A stretch of 64,000 nucleotides of DNA from Thalassotalea sp. ND16A (GTDB lineage Bacteria > Pseudomonadota > Gammaproteobacteria > Enterobacterales > Alteromonadaceae). A program made the position numbers and the translations under genes. Shown here one piece after another: positions 28,106 to 37,086 of the stretch. Within the stretch, counting starts at the first letter, position 1. Each line of letters starts with the position of its first letter. The notes beneath the pieces were generated by a model. It was given only the letters and a program-made list of their open reading frames with translations, made no database searches and was not told the DNA's origin. Where the stretch lies: positions 1 through 64,000 of the forward strand of contig NZ_JQDZ01000047.1 of assembly GCF_000764205.1 (NCBI RefSeq), written 5' to 3'.

Positions 28106-28930
28106 CTAACCAAGCACCGCTTGTTTCACTTTGTCTTTATAACTACGGCTTACTTTCATTTCTTTATTGTTGGTCAATATTAAATAATATTCGCCATTGA
28201 TGTGATTGCCAAATTTATCGATGTAACCTTTGTTAACTATGGTCGAGCGATGTATACGAAGAAACATTTTCGGATCAAGCAATTGCTCAAGATCTTTCAT
28301 CGTTTTGCGTAATATATGAGTGCCGTCATGCGTATGAACACACATATAATCTCCGGCGGCATCAATGCATAAGATGTCTTTGGTTGGTACCAGCGTGGTC
28401 TCACCAACATCTTTTATCGCCAGCACATCCGAGTACTGACTCATACTTACCGGCGAGTTATTGGCCAATTCGGCCAGGATTTGTTCACAATCATTGCCGG
28501 TTACTTCACTGACCAGTTTCACCAGCTTTTCTTTATGCGCGGTATCTTTTGCTTGCGCCAGAGTATGTTTTACTTTGCTCAGGGCAGATTCTAGTCGGTC
28601 ATGATCGACCGGTTTTAACAGGTAATCTAAAGCATGAATATCAAAAGCTTTGATTGCGTATTGATCAAACGCGGTGACAAAGACAATCAATGGCATTTTC
28701 TGTTGCATTTCTTCCAGTGCCTGCACCACTTGAAAACCATTGATTTCAGGCATTTGAATATCAAGAAACACCAGATCTGGTTGCTGTAATTTAATTTGTT
28801 CTATCGCTTCTCTGCCGGTGGCGCATAAACTCACTACGTCTACTTCGTCAAAAGCAGTTAAGCGCACTGCCAGGCCTTTTCTTGCTAAAGGTTCGTCATC
28901 AACAATTATTGTTTTTAATTTATTTGTCAT
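28106..28930 (-). CDS. LytTR-family response regulator
   Basis: A 274-residue regulator with an N-terminal receiver (acidic pocket VDDEP at residues 10-14, phosphoacceptor Asp57 in FLDIQMPEING, Lys in YLLKPVDHDR) and a C-terminal LytTR DNA-binding domain (about 170-272; ILCIDAAGDYMCVHT, FLRIHRSTIVNKGYI, SRSYKDKVKQ). It lies 20 bp after the LytS-like kinase on the same strand and is surely its partner. The signal and target genes are unknown. LytTR proteins bind tandem direct repeats; none was identified with confidence here. Confidence 0.93.
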   Translation of the reverse strand: MTNKLKTIIVDDEPLARKGLAVRLTAFDEVDVVSLCATGREAIEQIKLQQPDLVFLDIQMPEINGFQVVQALEEMQQKMPLIVFVTAFDQYAIKAFDIHALDYLLKPVDHDRLESALSKVKHTLAQAKDTAHKEKLVKLVSEVTGNDCEQILAELANNSPVSMSQYSDVLAIKDVGETTLVPTKDILCIDAAGDYMCVHTHDGTHILRKTMKDLEQLLDPKMFLRIHRSTIVNKGYIDKFGNHINGEYYLILTNNKEMKVSRSYKDKVKQAVLG

Positions 28931-28950
28931 TGTCTTTAGTGTCGTCTTCG

Positions 28951-30018
28951 TTATTGTTCAAGCTGAAACGGAATTCTTATGTTTATTTTAACGCCTGTGG
29001 GAATATTGTCACTAACTACTAACGAATAATTATTTTCATAGAGGGCAATTAACCGTTCTTTGGTGTTTACCAGGCCTACGCCATTCTCTCTTGCCAAATT
29101 ACCATTGATGATTTCGGCACCAGGGCCGTCATCGGCGATCTCCAATTGCAAGTCGTTGGCAAAGCGCGACACTTTGATAAAAATAGTACCACCAGTTTCT
29201 TTCACCGCAATGGCATATTTAATCGCATTTTCAACCAGAGGTTGGAAAATCATACTGGGTACCAGGGCATTTTGGCAGTTGTTTTGCACTTCAAAACGCA
29301 ATTGTAAGCGCTCTTCAAAACGCACTTTCTCAATATCTAAATATAAATTAAGCGCCTTTACTTCATCCGATAAGCTGACCTTTTTCATCGGATCCATATC
29401 CAGAGAGTAGCGTAAAAAGTCACTCAGTTTGGTTACCATGCCGTTGGCATTCTTGTTTTCATCGATGAGGATCAAGGTGGAAATGGCATTTAAGGTATTA
29501 AACAAGAAATGTGGGTTTAACTGGTAACGCAGCATTTTTAATTGCGCCTGGTTGGCAATATTATTGGCCGTTAGCACTTTCTCTTTTTCTTGTTGCAGCA
29601 TCTGGTAATATTTAATACCAAAATACAAACCACTCCAGCTTAAGATAATATAGAATGACCACAGACTGTTTTGACTATAGTACCAGATAGAGTCTGGTTT
29701 CCAGCCATGTTTGTATATCTCCCAATAGGTAATATTTTTCACCACTTGCCATATTAAACCAGTGACGAAGGAAGATACAAACACCACCAAAGCAATTTTT
29801 ATCGGGGTTAGATTCCAGGCTTTTTGGTAGATATAGCGTAACGGGATGGAAATGATTGCACCTGCATAGGCACCTAAAAAAATCACCCAAATGAATAAGT
29901 CTCTTAAGTCATGTAGCAAAGACCCAAGGAAGTGAACCAAAGCGAAACCAATCCAGCCACCAATATGCAGGAGCCAGAAAAAACGATTTCGATTTTCAAT
30001 GAATTCTTTCCAGTTCAA
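28951..30018 (-). CDS. LytS/YehU-type sensor histidine kinase
   Basis: A 355-residue inner-membrane kinase: four TM segments in the first 140 residues, a short coiled linker, the His_kinase motif LNPHFLFNTLNAIS with phosphoacceptor His170, and a HATPase domain (PLVENAIKYA N-box, IADDGPG, GVGLVNTKERL). It has no large extracellular sensor, so the signal is probably detected in or near the membrane. It forms a two-gene unit with the LytTR regulator. Confidence 0.92.
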   Translation of the reverse strand: MNWKEFIENRNRFFWLLHIGGWIGFALVHFLGSLLHDLRDLFIWVIFLGAYAGAIISIPLRYIYQKAWNLTPIKIALVVFVSSFVTGLIWQVVKNITYWEIYKHGWKPDSIWYYSQNSLWSFYIILSWSGLYFGIKYYQMLQQEKEKVLTANNIANQAQLKMLRYQLNPHFLFNTLNAISTLILIDENKNANGMVTKLSDFLRYSLDMDPMKKVSLSDEVKALNLYLDIEKVRFEERLQLRFEVQNNCQNALVPSMIFQPLVENAIKYAIAVKETGGTIFIKVSRFANDLQLEIADDGPGAEIINGNLARENGVGLVNTKERLIALYENNYSLVVSDNIPTGVKINIRIPFQLEQ

Positions 30019-30129
30019 AATTTAACTCTTAGTAATCAACGTAATAATAATTGTTAAGTTAATTATCACCGAATTAAACTGTTAACACACTGTTATTAAT
30101 CGTAACTTTACAGCTTCTGGTCTCAAATA

Positions 30130-30981
30130 CTAAGCTGAGATGATGTTGCTTAAATAGTCTTTACTGCGTAACTGCATCACTTTTTGCTGTTCGCTTACGT
30201 TATTTACATCTAACGACACAAACCATAAAGCATTGATAAATAAAGAATATTCATGGTAACGCGTTACCTTTTCAGGGCAAATAACATGACTAAACCTGCC
30301 ATCACCTCGCAGATACTGCTGATAATGCTTAATAAAACCCGGCTGAAGAGACATATCTATCTGATTTATCGCTAAACACATTGCTAAATCAAATTCAGGC
30401 TCAGCAAGGTAACAATATTCCCAATCAAGCAAATAGTTTTTATTCACGGCGACTAAGATATTATTAAAATTAACATCACCGTGTGATAACACCAATCGCT
30501 TGTCATCAATGGTGATGGTTTGAATTAAACTGGCACTATAAGCCGCAAGCTTACCTATAGATGATGGCGGTAATTTAGCACTAAGTAGTAATTCGTTGAG
30601 GGTATCACTCAGCTCTAATCGAGTTACCCTGGCCTTCATTTGATGGCACTGATAAATAAGCTCTGCTGAAATTTGTAACTTCTCTGCTACTCCAAGGTCT
30701 ACCGACATCAAGGTTGGTGCATCAATAAATTCAGTAATTAAATAACCAAGTTTTGGGCAAATTTCCAGGACCTGAGGTGCAAGCCCGACCTTGCTGGCAA
30801 GCTGTGATATGTCTAATTGCTGCTGTTCTTGGCCAACATTAAAAATTTTTAAAAATACTTGGCCGTTAGTGGTACTCACTTGAAAACATTGATGCGAGTA
30901 ACCAGCGGTAATGACATTTACAGTCGAGCTGCCTTGCAGTACCGGGCTATTTTTAAGAATACTATCGAGTTGAGGCAACAC
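30130..30981 (-). CDS. Thiamine/choline kinase-like phosphotransferase
   Basis: A 283-residue protein of the APH/choline kinase fold. The catalytic loop is LSHGDVNFNNILV (Asp in HGD, Asn as metal ligand) and the metal Asp lies in LLDWEYCYLAEPEFDLA. The start is placed at GTG 30981, overlapping the pnuT-like stop by about 20 bp; a longer frame would need a TTG without a Shine-Dalgarno. Last gene of the TPP-riboswitch operon, so the substrate is most likely thiamine, giving thiamine phosphate and trapping it in the cell. That role is inferred from context. Confidence 0.8.
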   Translation of the reverse strand: MLPQLDSILKNSPVLQGSSTVNVITAGYSHQCFQVSTTNGQVFLKIFNVGQEQQQLDISQLASKVGLAPQVLEICPKLGYLITEFIDAPTLMSVDLGVAEKLQISAELIYQCHQMKARVTRLELSDTLNELLLSAKLPPSSIGKLAAYSASLIQTITIDDKRLVLSHGDVNFNNILVAVNKNYLLDWEYCYLAEPEFDLAMCLAINQIDMSLQPGFIKHYQQYLRGDGRFSHVICPEKVTRYHEYSLFINALWFVSLDVNNVSEQQKVMQLRSKDYLSNIISA

Positions 30982-31594
30982 TAAGCTCTTGTTCGTTTTG
31001 TTGGCTATGGTGCAACTTGTTCCAGTTAACGTAACCAATAATGCACATTAAGATATTAAATGCGAACAACACTGCCGTTGGTTCCAGACCTTTCTGCAAG
31101 AAGATAAAAACCGAGACGCTATTGATCACAAACCAATACAGCCAATTCTCCAATAACTTTATGGTGACCAAATACGTGGTGGCAATGGCAAACACTGTGG
31201 TAAAGGTATCTAAATAGGCGTAATCAGCATCGGTATAATTATCCATAAACCAGCCTAGCGATAAACTGATCAGTGACAAGCAGCAAATTAATTGCACATG
31301 TTTGATTACCGGCCACTTACACACAGGTAAAGAATTATTGGCCGTTAATAGATTGGAGTTTTGCCAGCGATACCAGCCATAAACTGCCATCACCATGTAA
31401 TAAACGTTCAGTAACGACTCCATCAACAATGACACATCATAGAAAATGATGGTGAATATCAATGTTGAAATAAACGCCGCCGGCCAGCACCAGCTGTTGT
31501 TGCGAGCCACCAACACCACATAGGCGATGGAGAGACTTACCGCCAGCAGTTCCCAAAAAGGTAAATGTAGAAAATATTCAATGATACTTTGCAA
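30962..31594 (-). CDS. pnuT: PnuC-family transporter, probable thiamine importer PnuT
   Basis: A 210-residue inner-membrane protein with about seven TM segments. PnuC signatures are WPAAFISTLIF, LNVYYMVMAVYGWYRWQ, TDADYAYLDTFTTVFAIA and the final FNILMCIIGYVNW. The start is set at TTG 31594, because AAGG lies 7 bp before it and the longer frame would overlap the upstream gene by 62 bp; no ATG suits. PnuC-fold transporters move nicotinamide riboside, thiamine or riboflavin. The operon's TPP riboswitch points to thiamine. Confidence 0.85.
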   Translation of the reverse strand: MQSIIEYFLHLPFWELLAVSLSIAYVVLVARNNSWCWPAAFISTLIFTIIFYDVSLLMESLLNVYYMVMAVYGWYRWQNSNLLTANNSLPVCKWPVIKHVQLICCLSLISLSLGWFMDNYTDADYAYLDTFTTVFAIATTYLVTIKLLENWLYWFVINSVSVFIFLQKGLEPTAVLFAFNILMCIIGYVNWNKLHHSQQNEQELSVASTR

Positions 31595-31613
31595 AGTTTT
31601 AGCCTTAAAAATA

Positions 31614-31880
31614 TTAGGTTTCTGTTTCAGGCACAGAACGATCGCCGCCGATAAATTTGACCACAAAAACGGCACTGCCTAACGTTTGATGAACGTGTTT
31701 GATCTCATTCATTACCGTACTCACCGCTAAATCGTATTCGCCAAAAACTTGCGAACTCATACCATTGGTGACTACTTTTAGTCCTTCAACTGCTCGCAAG
31801 GTGCGAATAAAGTTCCAAATTTCCGCCTTAAACTGTTCTTCGGCCAAAGGGTATAAACTAATTTCTATCGATATTTGCAT
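31614..31880 (-). CDS. Thiamine-binding protein (YkoF/MTH1187-like)
   Basis: An 88-residue ferredoxin-like-fold protein of the thiamine-binding family: ISIEISLYPLAEE at the start, VTNGMSSQVFGEYDLAVSTV in the middle, and AVFVVKFIGGDRS at the end. No signal peptide, so it acts in the cytosol. YkoF relatives bind thiamine or its hydroxymethylpyrimidine part. It lies between the TonB receptor and the PnuT-like gene, and its exact role in uptake or retention is not established. Confidence 0.82.
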   Translation of the reverse strand: MQISIEISLYPLAEEQFKAEIWNFIRTLRAVEGLKVVTNGMSSQVFGEYDLAVSTVMNEIKHVHQTLGSAVFVVKFIGGDRSVPETET

Positions 31881-31996
31881 AATAGTTCCTGATTCAGTTT
31901 TTTTCGGTAATGTATTAGTTTAGTCAGTATTTGAGCATAAAATACCAACTAAACAACGCCACGCAATGGCACATATAACAATGCGCAGCAGATTTA

Positions 31997-34117
31997 TTAG
32001 AACTGATAATGAAAGGTTACACCAAATTCAGCCGGAGCACCTAATTGATAATAGCCTTTAGCAGTGTAACCATCTCGTGGATCATTACCAAAGAAAAAAC
32101 CACGAGTTTGATAATCTTCATCGCTGATATTGCGGCCCCAGGCCTTTATTTGCCAGTTATCTTGCAGATAAGTTACCGAGGCATTAAGCAACTCTACAGC
32201 ATCGGATTTATCTCGATGAGAATCAGAGAAGTAGAACTCGTCTTTGCCATCCACATTGACATTAAATAACCAGTTATCGAGTAGCTGATAATTTACGCCC
32301 AGGTTAAATTGATAGTTAGGCGCATGTGCCTGCTCTTGTCCAGAGAAATCTTCACCATTGCCATTGATAAAGTCTTTGTATTCACTATCGAGTATGCCTA
32401 ACGCGCCGTATAACTCTAAACTGTCAGTTATTGCCCAAGAGCCATCTATTTCAACCCCTTGGTTAGTACCTGAGGCGGCATTATCAAGATAAATCAAAAA
32501 TCCAGGAGTGCCATCAGGACGGGTAAAATTTTCATAGGTTTTTACCTGCATATCTTCCCGGTCCATGTAAAATACCGCAACACGGACATGGGCGCGATTA
32601 TCTAAGAAATTCGATTTAACCCCGACTTCGTAATTCCACAGATATTCCGCATCAAACTCACGCTTATCTTCGGTTAGTGTGCCATCGGTATTCACCCCGC
32701 CGGCTTTAAAACCACGATTTATTGAACCGTAATACATGGTATCTTCGGTTGCTTGATAGGCCAATACCAGCTTGCCACCGAATAACGTTTCATCAGGATC
32801 AAAGCTTAATGATTGCGAATCGCTATAGTCTAATTGCCACTGCTCTACTCTTAAGCCGGTGGTTAAAGTAATTTTGTCATCAAGCTTACTGTCTAATTGC
32901 ACAAAACCGGCGAGTGTATCGGTTTCGTATGTTGAATTAAAATCGCCGGCAGCATAGGTGTATTGTCTTAACAAATCGTTTTCTTCATTACGCAGGTATA
33001 CGCCAGCAACCCAAGCGGTGGTGTTGTTGAAGATATTATCACCCGGCTTTGACAATAAGCGAAATTCTCCGGTAAATGATGATCGGTCACGAAAATAGTG
33101 ATCCGTTGAAGAATAATCACCGAAAGGACATTCGTTTACCTGACAAAGCGTTGGGTTACTCCAATCTTCATCGTAACCGTAACCCATATCTGAATCGGCA
33201 TAGCTAAATATTGACAACACTTCGATGGAGTCTAAACCGTCATAACTTACCCGTACGCTAGAAGCAATGGTTTCTTGAGTATCAACACCTGGTTGATCAG
33301 ACATGGTTTCACGGTTGTTATCTAACGAAAAAGTGTCATAGCCATTGTCAAAATCAAAATAAAATACGGCCAAGTCTATGCTTAAATCATCGGATGGATG
33401 ATAAGAAAACTTGCTGCGTATCGTTAGTTCATCACGGTTATTGGTATCATCGCTATTCAGATGAGTATTTTCAACAAAGCCATCGCTGGTAAATTGCTCC
33501 ACAGCAAAGCGATACGCCAGATTATGTGAGGCAGGACCTGAGATCACGGCAGCAATTGCGGTGGAATTATAATTACCTGCCATCAGCTTGAACTCACCTT
33601 CGAATTCATCACTTGCCGCGTTAGTGGTGATATTCACCACACCTGCCATAGCATTGGCACCAAAACGTGTGCCTTGCGGGCCGCGAAATACTTCGACTTG
33701 TTGTACATCAAACATCGAAGCAACGCTGCCGATGCCGGTAAAATCGACATCATCAATGACCATACCCACTGACGGGTTGATTGGTTCTTGAAACTGACTG
33801 CGTTCACCGATGCCACGTATTTGATAATAGCGTGCACGGTTACTGCCACTTGAAAAATTAACATTAGGCGTTGCCAGAACAATTTCTTCTAAGTTTTGGG
33901 CATTTCGTACGGCGATATCATCTTCGCTAATTACCGATAAAGAAGACGCTGTGCGTTGTAAACTTTGATTACGAAAATCACCAACAACTTCAATAACCTC
34001 GATGTTAGTTTCACTAACTTGGTTAGCAGTTTGGCTAGATTGTTGTTCGGCGATGGCAGACTGTGAAATCAGCCCGATGGTGATAGCACTACACAGTGCC
34101 GTTTTTTGAAAGTTCAT
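31997..34117 (-). CDS. TonB-dependent outer-membrane receptor, probably for thiamine
   Basis: A 706-residue receptor with a signal peptide (cleavage after AIAE-region near residue 23), a TonB box-like IEVIEVVGD (about 38-46), a plug domain (IAVRNAQNLEEIVLATPNVNF, VEVFRGPQGTRFG, GVVNITT) and a 22-strand type barrel ending in Phe (VTFHYQF). It lies under a TPP riboswitch and heads an operon with a thiamine-binding protein, a PnuT-like transporter and a kinase, so it most probably brings thiamine through the outer membrane. The ligand is inferred from context. Confidence 0.9.
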   Translation of the reverse strand: MNFQKTALCSAITIGLISQSAIAEQQSSQTANQVSETNIEVIEVVGDFRNQSLQRTASSLSVISEDDIAVRNAQNLEEIVLATPNVNFSSGSNRARYYQIRGIGERSQFQEPINPSVGMVIDDVDFTGIGSVASMFDVQQVEVFRGPQGTRFGANAMAGVVNITTNAASDEFEGEFKLMAGNYNSTAIAAVISGPASHNLAYRFAVEQFTSDGFVENTHLNSDDTNNRDELTIRSKFSYHPSDDLSIDLAVFYFDFDNGYDTFSLDNNRETMSDQPGVDTQETIASSVRVSYDGLDSIEVLSIFSYADSDMGYGYDEDWSNPTLCQVNECPFGDYSSTDHYFRDRSSFTGEFRLLSKPGDNIFNNTTAWVAGVYLRNEENDLLRQYTYAAGDFNSTYETDTLAGFVQLDSKLDDKITLTTGLRVEQWQLDYSDSQSLSFDPDETLFGGKLVLAYQATEDTMYYGSINRGFKAGGVNTDGTLTEDKREFDAEYLWNYEVGVKSNFLDNRAHVRVAVFYMDREDMQVKTYENFTRPDGTPGFLIYLDNAASGTNQGVEIDGSWAITDSLELYGALGILDSEYKDFINGNGEDFSGQEQAHAPNYQFNLGVNYQLLDNWLFNVNVDGKDEFYFSDSHRDKSDAVELLNASVTYLQDNWQIKAWGRNISDEDYQTRGFFFGNDPRDGYTAKGYYQLGAPAEFGVTFHYQF

Positions 34118-34209
34118 TTCAGATCTCTAAAAATTTATTTTAATGATCCGGCACAAAAAGGATAAGTTGTTTGCGATGGTGTTGCAATATCAACAGCATA
34201 AGCAGATTT

Positions 34210-34325
34210 TACCATTCCTACGCCGGTATTATCCGGTTCAGGTTCAAAGGGTTTGCTGCGAAGCTTGCATCTCAGTTCACTAAATAAATTATTGTTAATT
34301 CACTTAGTGAACACCCCCTGGTTCG
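34210..34325 (-). ncRNA. TPP riboswitch (THI element)
   Basis: The minus strand shows the conserved TPP aptamer parts in order: GGGGGTG near 34315, CTGAGA at 34270-34275, ACCCTTTGAACCTGA at 34238-34252, and GCGTAGGA ending near 34216. The P3 arm, with AGTGAATTAACA... pairing to TTAGTGAACT-type sequence, is extended. It ends about 93 bp before the TonB receptor start; no clear terminator was seen, so control may be at translation. High TPP should switch the uptake operon off. Confidence 0.95.
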
Positions 34326-34444
34326 GTGCGAATACTAACAAGTTTTAGCACTTTGTAAATACTTGCAGTAATAAATTTTTACGCTGTTGCTATCTTTATT
34401 GTTATATGAATAGCAGATAAAAACGTTTGAACTAATTCTCTTGG

Positions 34445-34795
34445 TTAAACAGACAACATTGGCCCTAGCCGTTTGCCACCGAGCAAGTGCATATGAATGT
34501 GATACACTTCTTGGCCACCATGGCTATTGCAATTCATGATTAATCGATAGCCATCAGCACTAATGCCCTCCTCGATCGCCAACCTTTTCGCAACGGTGAT
34601 CATTCTGCCTAGCGTTAATTCATCATCCTCCTCAACATCGTTGGTGGTGGCAATAAGTTTATTAGGGATGATTAAAATATGGGTTGGTGCTTTTGGCGAA
34701 ATATCACGAAAGGCAGTTACTAAATCATCCTGATAAAGTAGTGGCGTAGGGATTTCCTGGCGGATAATTTTGGAAAATATGGTTTCTTCAGCCAT
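34445..34795 (-). CDS. hinT: HIT-family purine nucleoside phosphoramidase (HinT)
   Basis: A 116-residue HIT protein. The histidine triad is HIHMHLL (residues ~97-103) with the further family pattern THILIIPNK and [11 protein letters not shown]. HinT hydrolyses AMP-lysine-type phosphoramidates, such as those formed on aminoacyl-tRNA synthetases. The length matches E. coli HinT. It lies 30 bp from the DUF4136 lipoprotein gene on the same strand. Confidence 0.93.
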   Translation of the reverse strand: MAEETIFSKIIRQEIPTPLLYQDDLVTAFRDISPKAPTHILIIPNKLIATTNDVEEDDELTLGRMITVAKRLAIEEGISADGYRLIMNCNSHGGQEVYHIHMHLLGGKRLGPMLSV

Positions 34796-34825
34796 GTCTA
34801 AATTCTCTTTTGTTATGGTTATCTA

Positions 34826-35407
34826 TTATTTCGTTACGGGTGCTTTGAAGCTAGCCAGCATTGCATTGATTAGTTGTTGTGTTTTTTCTTGTTTCTCATC
34901 TACCGGCACTTTTGACGGCAGGGCTTTGGTGACCACTGAGCGCCAAACCGATTTGCCCAGTTTAGGATCAACAAAATCGATGATCATTGTTCCTTCTACA
35001 TACTCTCTTATATCAACTTCCGTTATTGGCGCAGGCATACCGTAGGCACCACGACAACGCCAACACTGGTAATAGCCGCTGTTATACGTTGTTAATCGAG
35101 TTCTATCTTTCGTCACTAGCTGAAACCTAACTTGCATATCGGCATTGTCAACTTCTGCAGTGGTCATGCCCTTTTGTTGCAAATTGCTGGTGATGGCTTT
35201 GATCACTCGTTCATTGTCCAAATCACTGATGGTTCTATTTAACGTTTTACTGGCACTTTGATCCGCCGGATAACTGTCAAATACCACAAAGGTTTGTAAT
35301 TGACTGAAATTATATTCCGGATTGAAATCCACATCAGGATAGTATGTGGTGGCACAAGAACTGAGTAAAAGAATAAATAATGCCGATTTAAGGTCAGAGT
35401 AATTCAT
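34826..35407 (-). CDS. DUF4136 lipoprotein
   Basis: A 193-residue predicted lipoprotein, with its start at ATG 35407 (GAGGCGC upstream). The signal has a lipobox LSSC with Cys17. The DUF4136 pattern follows: DVDFNPEYNFSQLQTFVVF, then NADMQVRFQLVTKDR, EGTMIIDFVD and KSVWRSVVTK. These proteins are periplasmic or outer-membrane anchored and of unknown role. An odd Cys pair (CWRC) sits near residue 116. Probably co-transcribed with hinT. Confidence 0.8.
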   Translation of the reverse strand: MNYSDLKSALFILLLSSCATTYYPDVDFNPEYNFSQLQTFVVFDSYPADQSASKTLNRTISDLDNERVIKAITSNLQQKGMTTAEVDNADMQVRFQLVTKDRTRLTTYNSGYYQCWRCRGAYGMPAPITEVDIREYVEGTMIIDFVDPKLGKSVWRSVVTKALPSKVPVDEKQEKTQQLINAMLASFKAPVTK

Positions 35408-35858
35408 TTTAGCGCCTCGCAAATAACAGTAATTATAGAATATACCCGTGCTAGCTCAAAGTGCAAGATTTCAGTGGGAGTTAAAAGCAATTTAGGCAAG
35501 GCATTAAATTTAGAGAATGGTTGTTCCATTGTTAAATTTAATAACGCGGCATAAATTGCTTTTAATCCCACCGGAACGGAGTGTCTGAGCAACCTCACTT
35601 CTTCGTTGCACCTATTTGGAAGGGATCACCATTACTGCATAGCTGCGCCTTGAATTGAAATTGCTCAGTCACTCTGAAACATGCACTTTGAGCTAACGCG
35701 GGTATGCAATACGGTAAAATTTAACTAAATGAATCATTTAAATTAGTTATCTGTAATTCTTGCTGGATAGTCAGCAAAATTAAACCAGTCATTACCGCGA
35801 ATGAGAGCTCGGTGCTATATTTTAACAGTAGACATCTGCTACCGGAGTAGTAACGCTA
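35408..35858. other. Gap before the decayed RNase Z gene
   Basis: I see no believable gene. A 64-codon minus-strand frame at 35404-35598 has no family features and overlaps the lipoprotein start. The stretch probably holds the promoter of the lipoprotein gene and the former promoter of the RNase Z pseudogene. Confidence 0.5.
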
Positions 35859-36421
35859 ATGAAGCTGCTATTTTTAGGCACCGTATCGGCCACCCCGACT
35901 CGTAGCCGCAATGTGAGCGCCACGGCAATACAACCTAGTGGGCAAAAACACTGGTACCCGATGGATTGTGGTGAGGCAGCCAGCATCAAATCTTAAAAAC
36001 ACCGTTAAGCCTGCATACTCTGGCAGCCATTTTTATCACTCATCATCACGGCGATCATTGCTTTGGTCTACCAGGCCTACTTGCCAGCGCTTCTTTGAAT
36101 GGCCGTCGTCACAGACTCACCCTAATCTGCCCCAAAGCCGTTTGGCAATTTATTCAAGGGGTAATTAGTAGCGTCAAAATGGAACTCGGCTTTGCGCTGG
36201 CCTTTATCCCAATCGAAAGCCAGCGTGACCGGCTGGAATTTGACCATGTTGATGTAGAAATAGTCCCTTTTTCTGGTGCGAGATTTTGACCAAATCGCAA
36301 TCGACAAGGATGGCAGCTGCACGAAGGAAAGCTGACTCTGAATATTCCACTCAATCATGCAGTTGAGCTAAGGGATCCATTTCCAGCTGGGTTTCCTATC
36401 TCTGAAATGCCTAAAGCCTAA
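35859..36421 (+). pseudogene. rnz: Decayed ribonuclease Z (MBL-fold) gene
   Basis: The frame from ATG 35859 reads MKLLFLGTVSATPTRSRNV, the RNase Z N-terminus, and continues to MDCGEA before stopping at 35996. A shift of frame at about 35975 gives QHQILKTPLSLHTLAAIF, then ITHHHGDHCFGLPGLLAS with the metal-binding HxHxDH motif, and on through LTLICPKAVWQFIQGV to VDVEIVPFSG, stopping at about 36288. The following 130 bp show no RNase Z C-terminus, so the gene has at least one frameshift and lacks about half its length. It overlaps the YbaK gene end. Confidence 0.8.
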
Positions 36422-36892
36422 CAGTCCACCATGTATTTCACCATGGGGCATATTGGCTACCAGTTGCCGGTATTCATTGCCATTTATTTTGACCATGTGC
36501 TGGTGGTCTCCGGCTTCTATATAGACATAAGGGCTAGACAGTAGCTCATCATCAACCATCATTTTTAGGTTGTAGGCTTTGCCAACACTAGGAATGGCCC
36601 CTTTTTTGCAGTCGGGGAAAAGCTCTTTCAGCCTGGTTTCATTTACCAATTTATACTGGCTGTCAGTGAGTGTATTGAGTCGATTAAGAGAAACACTGCG
36701 TCTGGCAGGGACGCTGGCCATCAGAAAATTACCATCGGTGTCTTCTAGGATCACCGCCTTAGCGACTTGTTCTGGGGGCAGCCTAGCTGACTTGGAACTA
36801 TCGAGGGCCGTTTCTGTCGGGCGGTGTTTAATAAGCTCATAGTCAATGTGTTGTTTAGCAAAAAATTGGTTCAAAGTGATTGCAACAGCCAT
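36368..36892 (-). CDS. YbaK/ProX-type aminoacyl-tRNA deacylase domain protein
   Basis: A 174-residue single-domain protein of the YbaK/aminoacyl-tRNA editing family: MAVAITLNQFFAKQHIDYELIKH start, EQVAKAVILEDTDGNFLMASVPA (catalytic Lys in the AKAV stretch), and KGAIPSVGKAYNLKMMVD. GGGAGAG precedes ATG. Such proteins remove wrongly attached amino acids from tRNA. The last ~20 residues (GFRHFRDRKPSWKWIP) lie over the end of the RNase Z pseudogene and may be a recent extension. Confidence 0.82.
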   Translation of the reverse strand: MAVAITLNQFFAKQHIDYELIKHRPTETALDSSKSARLPPEQVAKAVILEDTDGNFLMASVPARRSVSLNRLNTLTDSQYKLVNETRLKELFPDCKKGAIPSVGKAYNLKMMVDDELLSSPYVYIEAGDHQHMVKINGNEYRQLVANMPHGEIHGGLLGFRHFRDRKPSWKWIP

Positions 36893-36994
36893 AATACTCT
36901 CCCACGATCCATATTTGTCTATTACTAAGTTTAGTCGATCTCTGTATGTCTGCCTTATTACCGTAGTTGTTGAGGTTCTAGAAAGTGCTATTAC

Positions 36995-37018
36995 GCGAGG
37001 TTAAAAACCCCGCCAACC
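36995..37018. repeat. REP-like hairpin element (GCGAGGTT...AACCCCGC)
   Basis: GCGAGGTTAAAAACCCCGC followed by CAACC. The same element occurs at 42184, 48358 and 48441, with a compensated variant at 48503 and 48688. Confidence 0.75.
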
Positions 37019-37026
37019 CTAATGAC

Positions 37027-37063
37027 AAAAAAAAACGATAAGACCAGGGTCTTATCGTTTTTG
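37027..37063 (-). terminator. Rho-independent terminator after the S9 peptidase
   Basis: AAACGATAAGACC/GGTCTTATCGTTTTT stem with a short loop; it lies 24 bp after the S9 peptidase stop on the minus strand. Confidence 0.92.
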
Positions 37064-37086
37064 TTAAACAAAATACCGACTATAGA

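Noticed and set aside
28106-30018. Quorum-sensing AgrAC-type system
   Set aside because: No peptide precursor or processing gene; the kinase is the LytS/YehU type.
35404-35598. 64-codon minus-strand frame upstream of the lipoprotein gene
   Set aside because: No family features, no good RBS, and it overlaps the lipoprotein start.
35938-36358. Four short open frames on both strands
   Set aside because: The plus-strand ones are pieces of the shifted RNase Z pseudogene; the minus-strand ones are its shadows.
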